Positions 59,285-64,000 of a DNA stretch of 64,000 nucleotides are shown here, piece by piece. The translations under genes and the position numbers were made by a program. The first letter of the stretch is position 1; the number at the start of each line of letters is the position of its first letter. Source of the stretch: Ignavibacteriales bacterium (GTDB taxonomy: Bacteria; Bacteroidota; Ignavibacteria; Ignavibacteriales; Ignavibacteriaceae); contig DPRR01000001.1 of NCBI GenBank assembly GCA_003538625.1, positions 62,001-126,000 of the forward strand, read 5' to 3'. Under the pieces are notes generated by a model. It was not told the origin of the DNA. It did no database searches and saw only the letters and a program-made list of their open reading frames with translations.

Positions 59285-60414
59285 AAGACATAATTGAAAA
59301 TAAGATCATTAATGATCTCACAAAATCATTTTCACGTTCGCCTTTACAGATAAATAAACTACACGAAACAGATGCCGAAATTATTAAGCTTGAAAATTCT
59401 CCTTATGATTTGGCTATTACAATTGATACAATTTCAGAAGAAATAAAAACAGGACTCTATTCTGATCCCTATCAGATTGGCTGGATGAGTGTGATGGTTA
59501 ATATGAGTGACCTTGCGGCTGTCGGTGCTTTTCCACTGGGAATTGTAATTTCCCAAATTCTCCCGAATGAGATTTCGGAGGAATTTCTTGAAAAGCTTCA
59601 AGCAGGGATTAATGATGCCTGCAAAAAATGCGGAACATTTGTTTTTGGCGGTGATACAAATTTTGGTGATGAGCTTATAATTTCCGGTTGTGCAATTGGA
59701 ATGGTAGAAAAAGCAAAACATTTATCCAGAATCGGATGCAAACCCAGTGATAAAATTTATACAACCGGAAAAATAGGAATAGGAAATGCTTATGCAGCAC
59801 AGAAGTTTTTTTTCCAAAATTCTGTATTGTCATTTCGAACGAGTCTTCGAGAGAGAAATCTTGAAAAACTCAAACAAAAAAGATTTCTCCCTACGGTCGA
59901 AATGACAAATAAGCAATTACGTGAATTAATAGATTTTCATCCATCCGCAAAATTAGAATGGAGAAATATTTTACTTAAATATTCTACAAGTTGTATTGAT
60001 ACTAGTGACGGAGTTGTTTCCGCACTCGATCAATTAATGAGATTAAACAATGTTGGATTTAAGCTTAGAAATGATTGGACTGAAGCAATTGAAGTATCAT
60101 CTAAGCAGTTATTCAATAATTATAATTTGCCTTTGTGGCTTTTATTTGCCGGCGAACATGGTGAGTTTGAATTATTGTTTTCTATACCCGCAGAAAAGGA
60201 GAAAGAATTTTTAAACCAAGCTAATCTTGTAAACTTAAATCCTGTTTATTTAGCAGATGCTGAGTTAGAACTAAACATCAAAATAAATCTTTACGATAAA
60301 GAGCAAATATTAGATTCAGAAAAAATAAGAAACCTGGCATTTGAAAAAGATTTTAGTCCAATTAAATATCTTAAAAAATTGATGCAACTAGATTCTGTGC
60401 TTAAAAATGAGTGA
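59272..60414 (+). CDS. ThiL-like (AIR synthase-related) protein carrying an in-frame palindromic repeat
   Basis: 380 residues. The fold is that of thiamine-monophosphate kinase and other PurM-like enzymes: WMSVMVNMSDLAAVGAFPLG, FVFGGDTNFGDELIISG, CIDTSDGVVSALDQLM and AGEHGEFELLFSIP. The usual GDD start motif is HETDAEI here, so the metal site is altered and thiamine-phosphate kinase activity is doubtful. Residues 187-211 (SFRTSLRERN...PTVEMTN) come from a 78-bp palindromic repeat that lies between two helices and keeps the frame. It overlaps the lipid kinase gene, so it belongs to that operon, not to thiamine genes. Confidence 0.78.
   Translation: MRQLKDIIENKIINDLTKSFSRSPLQINKLHETDAEIIKLENSPYDLAITIDTISEEIKTGLYSDPYQIGWMSVMVNMSDLAAVGAFPLGIVISQILPNEISEEFLEKLQAGINDACKKCGTFVFGGDTNFGDELIISGCAIGMVEKAKHLSRIGCKPSDKIYTTGKIGIGNAYAAQKFFFQNSVLSFRTSLRERNLEKLKQKRFLPTVEMTNKQLRELIDFHPSAKLEWRNILLKYSTSCIDTSDGVVSALDQLMRLNNVGFKLRNDWTEAIEVSSKQLFNNYNLPLWLLFAGEHGEFELLFSIPAEKEKEFLNQANLVNLNPVYLADAELELNIKINLYDKEQILDSEKIRNLAFEKDFSPIKYLKKLMQLDSVLKNE
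59829..59906 (+). repeat. palindromic repeat, family 1, in frame inside the ThiL-like gene
   Basis: 78-bp copy of the element at 499-579, with ends GTCATTTCGA and TCGAAATGAC and inner AGAAATC/AGATTTCT. 78 is 26 codons, so the reading frame is kept and there is no stop. Its right arm TCTCCCTACGGTCGAAATGA differs from the copy at 499-579 (TCTCCCTGCGGTCGAAATGA) at one base. Confidence 0.93.
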
Positions 60415-60725
60415 AAAAATTGAACCGTCGGGATCGTCTATTTACTCGGGGTTTATCAGTCATTCCCGTAAAAACGGGAATCCATAAAGCTCAAAACAAA
60501 GTGGATTCCCACTTCCGTGGGAATGACAATCTTATATCTTTAAATTACTTGACAAATTCCTTAAGTCCATCTTTTAGATGCTGAAACGAGTTCAGCATGA
60601 CCAAAAGTACATGACAAATTTTTGACAATTCTATTAAATCTTACTGACACCTTCTTCTCAAAATCATATTAGTTTTATCCCAGAAATCAGACGGATAAAA
60701 CAAGACATGAAAGTGAGCAAATAAA
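60415..60725. other. 311-bp gene-free interval
   Basis: Holds a family-2 palindromic repeat (60459-60527). The rest, including TTGACAATTCTATTAAATCT at 60621-60640, may carry the promoter of the alpha-oxoamine synthase gene, but no clean TAnnTTTG box follows it. No gene is seen. Confidence 0.6.
60459..60527. repeat. dispersed palindromic repeat, family 2, opposite orientation
   Basis: 69-bp element GTCATTCCCGTAAAAACGGG...GGGAATGAC. Its arms are the same two as in 10491-10559 but in reversed order, so the copy is inverted. Both copies have exactly 69 bp. Confidence 0.9.
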
Positions 60726-62033
60726 ATGTCAGCAAAGCAAGAATATTCAGGTAGTGAAAATTTTGATTTAAGAGATATCCTTTTGAGAGGAAGAAGAATG
60801 CCTATAACAGATAGAGTAAATTTCTTTGGAGAATTCCTTTATAATCTATCAAGCAATAAGCAGATGCTGCATCTGAGATGCATTTCAAGTCCGTCTGACA
60901 GAGAAGTTGAAGTGTTTGACGAATATCTTGGCATCACACGAACAATGCTGATGTTCGGATCAAATAATTACTTGGGGTTTGCAAATCATCCTTACATAAA
61001 AGAGTATGTAAAAAAAACTATTGATAAATATGGAATCGGAATTGGTGGACCGCCTTTACTGAATGGATACACTAAAATTCATAAAGAGTTGGAAGAAAGA
61101 TTAGCCGCATTAAAAGGCGCTGAAGACGCTTTAATATTTTCGAGCGGATATGGTGCGAATGTTGGATTAGTTTCGGCGTTAGTTGGACCCGATGATTATG
61201 TGGTTTATGATCAATATAGTCATGCATCCTTTTATGATGGCATGAAAATGTGTAATGCCCGCGGAATTCATTTTTTGCATAACGATATGGAAAACTTAAA
61301 AGTAAAATTGGAGGATGCAAAAAAAATAAATCCAAAAAATATTTATGTTGGAGTTGAAGGCGTTTACTCAATGGATGGAGATATTGCTCCGCTTGATGAG
61401 ATAGCTGCCATTTGCAAACAGTATGATGCAATCCTGTTAGTTGATGATGCACACGGGACGGGAACAATCGGAAAACGCGGCGGTGGATCGGGCAACTATT
61501 TTGGATTAGACAATGAAATTGATATTACGATGGGAACATTTAGTAAATCATTTGCGGTTACAGGTGGATTCGTTACTGCTGCAAAACCAATTATCGATTA
61601 TTTAAGATTCTTCGCAAGATCTTATATGTTCTCAGCTTCAATTTCTCCTGTTACTATCGCATCTGTTTTAGCTGGATTAGATTTACTTGAGAATGATCCT
61701 TCAATATTAAATTCACTACGAAGTAATGTTAAATATGCAGCAGGTTTGTTAAATCAAATAGGATTTAATGCTGCAAGTGAAACACCAATAATTCCACTGC
61801 GGGTTCCGATGGAAATGAACATTAGAGATGCAGCTTATAAATTCCATGAACGCGGAATATTTATAAACTCGATTGAATATCCGGCAGTACCTGTCTCTCA
61901 GCAAAGATTTCGTATTAGTATAACTGCAAGTCACACAAAAGAAGATATAAACAAACTTGTTGAAGTAGTTGAAGAGATCTGGACTGAGTATGAAACTAAT
62001 ATATCCGAATCATCAATTTTAAAAGCAATTTGA
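60726..62033 (+). CDS. alpha-oxoamine synthase (serine palmitoyltransferase/KBL/BioF-like)
   Basis: 435 residues, PLP fold type I. SSGYGANVGLVSALVGPDD, DDAHGTGTIGKRGG (Asp that binds the pyridine nitrogen) and GTFSKSFAVTGGF with the PLP Lys are all present, as is LFGSNNYLGFANHP-like MFGSNNYLGFANHP near residue 78. Members condense an amino acid with an acyl-CoA with loss of CO2: serine palmitoyltransferase, 2-amino-3-ketobutyrate CoA ligase or 8-amino-7-oxononanoate synthase. The 55-residue N-terminal extension before the core is typical of membrane-associated SPT-like members, and the lipid-kinase neighbour fits a sphingoid base. The exact substrate is not decided by sequence. Confidence 0.85.
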   Translation: MSAKQEYSGSENFDLRDILLRGRRMPITDRVNFFGEFLYNLSSNKQMLHLRCISSPSDREVEVFDEYLGITRTMLMFGSNNYLGFANHPYIKEYVKKTIDKYGIGIGGPPLLNGYTKIHKELEERLAALKGAEDALIFSSGYGANVGLVSALVGPDDYVVYDQYSHASFYDGMKMCNARGIHFLHNDMENLKVKLEDAKKINPKNIYVGVEGVYSMDGDIAPLDEIAAICKQYDAILLVDDAHGTGTIGKRGGGSGNYFGLDNEIDITMGTFSKSFAVTGGFVTAAKPIIDYLRFFARSYMFSASISPVTIASVLAGLDLLENDPSILNSLRSNVKYAAGLLNQIGFNAASETPIIPLRVPMEMNIRDAAYKFHERGIFINSIEYPAVPVSQQRFRISITASHTKEDINKLVEVVEEIWTEYETNISESSILKAI

Positions 62034-62062
62034 ATGAAGTTGACAGAAGGAATAAGAAGAAA

Positions 62063-63496
62063 ATGAAAAAGCAAAACAGATCTAAACCAAAACTTTTAAT
62101 AATAGTATTGTTCCAAAATCTTTTAGATGAAAAACCATATTATGCAAAAAATCCTGCTCCGCCTTTACCTGGAATTTTACTCGCTGCGTTAACTCCTCCG
62201 GAAATTGATGTTGAAGTTCTTCACGAGATGGTTCGTCCTATCGATTATAAAACAGATGCGGATTTTATAGCAATAAGTTTTATGGATTATTTATCACCAC
62301 ACGCTTATGAAGTTGCGTCAAAATTCAGAGCATTGGGAAAAGTTGTAATAGGCGGCGGTAAGTTTGCTTCCACATTTCCGGATGAAGTTGAACCATGCTT
62401 TGATTCTATTTGTGTCGGCGAAGCTCACAAAGTCTGGGCACAGATGGTAAATGATTTATTAGCCGGAAAACTTAAAAAACGATACGATGCCGGTTTAGCT
62501 CCTGATTTAGAAAACATTCCTGCACCAAGATATGATTTAGTTGAATCTAAATTTTTCACACCAATTGTTACTGAAGCTTCACGCGGGTGTCCGCATCCAT
62601 GCACTTATTGCCAGTTAAATATAAAACGATCACCTTACAGAACCCGTCCAATTGAAGATGTGATAAGGGATTTGACCAATACAAAAGGCTTGCCGTTTAT
62701 TAAAAGAAAAACTGCAATGATACTTGATAACAATCTTGGCGGAAGTTTAACTAATGCCAAAGAACTTTTGAAAGAAATTGCAAAATTAAAATTCTGGGCA
62801 ATTGGTGCTCAGTACAGTATCGAATGTCTTCGTGATGATGAATATGCGGAGCTGCTTGCTAAAGCAAATTGCAGAATGTCATTTATTGGAATGGAATCCT
62901 TAAATGAAGAAAGTTTACGTGATGTTGAGAAGAAACAAAACAAAGTTGATGAGTATAAAGAGTTTTTCCATAAACTAAACAAAAAAGGTATTTTAACCTT
63001 TACAGGATTTATGTTCGCTCTTGATGAAGATACACCGGAATACTATGAATCACTTCCGCAAAAGTTAGAAGAAGTTGGCGTTAATGTCATTCTTCCATCT
63101 ATCTCAATTCCGATTTATGGAACACCATTGCATAAAAAAATGGCTGATGAAAACCGGATTATTGATAACGATATTACTCATTACGAAGGTGATCATGTTT
63201 TATTTAAACATAAACATTTAACTGAAGAACAGATTTATTATTACTACGAAAGAACAATTAAAATATTTTATTCCTGGAAAAACATTTTAAAGAGATGGTG
63301 GAAGTTTGTTTCATTGCAGACATTTGAAGGTTCACTAAAAGAATATTTACTTAAAACAGTTTTGGGCTCAGTTATATATTTTAAGCTTTCAATCTTTCAG
63401 AGGCATCACGCACAGCAAAGAGTTTTTGACAAGCGCAAAAAAAATAAGCCGGTAAAATCAATTTCACCGGCTGAATTGGACGTAAAAGCAGCTTAA
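62063..63496 (+). CDS. B12-binding domain radical SAM enzyme
   Basis: 477 residues from the ATG at 62063 with GAAGG about 11 nt before it; a TTG 33 bp upstream overlaps the previous gene and is less likely. The N-terminal cobalamin-binding-like domain has LFQNLLDEKPYYAKNPAPPL and FIAISFMDYLSPHAYEVASK, and GGGKFASTFPDE. The radical SAM motif is EASRGCPHPCTYCQLN, CxxxCxxC. Such enzymes carry out methyl transfers or ring and carbon-skeleton changes on lipids and pigments (HpnP, BchE-like). It directly follows the alpha-oxoamine synthase and probably acts on the same lipid. The last 80 residues are helical and Lys-rich. Confidence 0.85.
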   Translation: MKKQNRSKPKLLIIVLFQNLLDEKPYYAKNPAPPLPGILLAALTPPEIDVEVLHEMVRPIDYKTDADFIAISFMDYLSPHAYEVASKFRALGKVVIGGGKFASTFPDEVEPCFDSICVGEAHKVWAQMVNDLLAGKLKKRYDAGLAPDLENIPAPRYDLVESKFFTPIVTEASRGCPHPCTYCQLNIKRSPYRTRPIEDVIRDLTNTKGLPFIKRKTAMILDNNLGGSLTNAKELLKEIAKLKFWAIGAQYSIECLRDDEYAELLAKANCRMSFIGMESLNEESLRDVEKKQNKVDEYKEFFHKLNKKGILTFTGFMFALDEDTPEYYESLPQKLEEVGVNVILPSISIPIYGTPLHKKMADENRIIDNDITHYEGDHVLFKHKHLTEEQIYYYYERTIKIFYSWKNILKRWWKFVSLQTFEGSLKEYLLKTVLGSVIYFKLSIFQRHHAQQRVFDKRKKNKPVKSISPAELDVKAA

Positions 63497-63511
63497 TAAT
63501 CTTTGGGATTT

Positions 63512-64000
63512 TTACTTAATCAAAATCATACTTTTGGAAAAAGATAATCCATTAACTTTTAATGTATAGATATAAACTCCGCTCGATAATCCTGCTGCAT
63601 TAAAATCCACCTCATAAGTGCCTGCTGGTTTTTCTTCGTTAATTAAAGTTGATACTTCCTTGCCAATAATATCGAAAACTTTTAGCTGCACCAGGGATGA
63701 CGCACTAAGGGTAACACTTGGGATTGTGAATCTGATTTTTGTGCTTGGGTTAAATGGATTAGGGTAGTTCTGATACAACACATAATCATCAGGAGCACTT
63801 AACACTTTTTCATCATCAACATCTGTGATAGGTGAAAATAAATTTTTATAATAAGTAAAATTTCCATTGTACTCACCGAGTATCATATCTTTTCTTGAAT
63901 CGCCATCAAGATCTGCAAAACCGGGATGTGGATTTTGATCAACTTCGATTCCGGCAAACATGGCATCATATCTAAACCAGACTGGAGCATTAACTGTTCC
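63512..64000 (-). CDS. secreted FG-GAP/VCBS-like protein with T9SS sorting domain, partial
   Basis: The 3' part of a gene whose start lies beyond the right edge; the frame stays open up to base 64000, so the Met at 63961 is not the start. It holds DQNPHPGFADLDGDSRKDMI, one FG-GAP/VCBS-type calcium-binding repeat (DLDGDxRxD), and then the sorting domain QNYPNPFNPSTKIRFTIPSV...KSMILIK. The sorting domain carries TLSASS, a short version of the palindromic-repeat insert seen in the carboxypeptidase at 5215. Function beyond secretion cannot be told. Confidence 0.8.
   Translation of the reverse strand, partial: GTVNAPVWFRYDAMFAGIEVDQNPHPGFADLDGDSRKDMILGEYNGNFTYYKNLFSPITDVDDEKVLSAPDDYVLYQNYPNPFNPSTKIRFTIPSVTLSASSLVQLKVFDIIGKEVSTLINEEKPAGTYEVDFNAAGLSSGVYIYTLKVNGLSFSKSMILIK
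63690..63713 (-). repeat. remnant of a palindromic repeat inside a sorting domain
   Basis: On the minus strand GTTACCCTTAGTGCGTCATC matches the left flank of the insert at 5395-5441 (GTTACCCTGAGCGCGTCATC), but the rest of the palindrome (GAGCGGAGTCGA...) is missing. It is at the same codon position of the paralogous domain. Confidence 0.65.

Noticed and set aside
59272..60414. Plain annotation as thiamine-phosphate kinase
   Set aside because: The GDD metal motif is altered and there is no thiamine gene nearby; kept as ThiL-like only.
1..64000. tRNA, rRNA, integrase or insertion sequence
   Set aside because: I looked for T-loop GTTCGA-type signatures, transposase and tyrosine/serine recombinase motifs and found none convincing; a tRNAscan or ISfinder run was not possible.

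Overview
The window is AT-rich bacterial chromosome. It most probably comes from the Ignavibacteria or a close relative in the Bacteroidota/Chlorobiota/FCB group. Five secreted proteins end in a type IX secretion (T9SS) sorting domain with the NYPNPFNPST signature common in Ignavibacteria. Several promoters fit the Bacteroidota -33 TTG / -7 TAnnTTTG pattern. A 54-residue gene resembles the Bacteroidota-specific small protein family DUF4295. Start codons are often TTG behind a clear Shine-Dalgarno site.

Layout. 1-25 kb is mostly housekeeping: a partial dicarboxylate/amino-acid symporter, hemW, an envelope pair behind recN, a secreted M14 carboxypeptidase, murI, asparaginase, an Nfu-type Fe-S scaffold, ogt, an aldo/keto reductase, plsY-gpsA, dgt, a large YCF48-like secreted protein and recG. 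At 21.4-25.2 kb lies a tight four-gene operon: two D-Ala-D-Ala-ligase-like ATP-grasp enzymes, a GNAT acetyltransferase and a lysine 2,3-aminomutase-type radical SAM enzyme. It reads as a small pathway making an acylated or ligated beta-amino acid compound.

25.2-35.8 kb is an accessory region, almost all on the minus strand. It contains an XRE-type regulator with eleven 21-bp repeats in strict phase just upstream. It also contains a fused DNA methyltransferase/PD-(D/E)XK endonuclease, translationally coupled to a protein with a HEPN-like RxxxxH motif, then a DUF5677 protein, several unknown proteins and two copies of a 66-nt terminator-bearing repeat. I read it as a probable, only partly recognisable, defence locus. 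35.9-44.6 kb holds nadK and a surface-polysaccharide cluster: four glycosyltransferases, a methyltransferase, a flippase and an initiating sugar-phosphate transferase. 44.6-57 kb is mixed: SdiA-regulated-like lipoprotein, ferredoxin, TPR lipoprotein, Nudix, SDR, HEAT, a P-type H+-ATPase, secreted proteins and a DUF2779 nuclease. 57.3-63.5 kb is a probable lipid or prenyl-compound pathway: UbiA prenyltransferase, DagK-like lipid kinase, ThiL-like protein, alpha-oxoamine synthase and B12-binding radical SAM enzyme.

The most unusual feature across the window is a set of dispersed palindromic repeats, most with GTCAT...ATGAC ends, in at least four sequence families. Most lie between genes, but one 78-bp copy sits in frame inside the ThiL-like gene. 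Another adds about 16 residues inside the sorting domain of the M14 carboxypeptidase, and a shorter derivative lies at the same site in the paralogous domain at the right edge. I saw no tRNA, rRNA, CRISPR array, integrase or insertion sequence.
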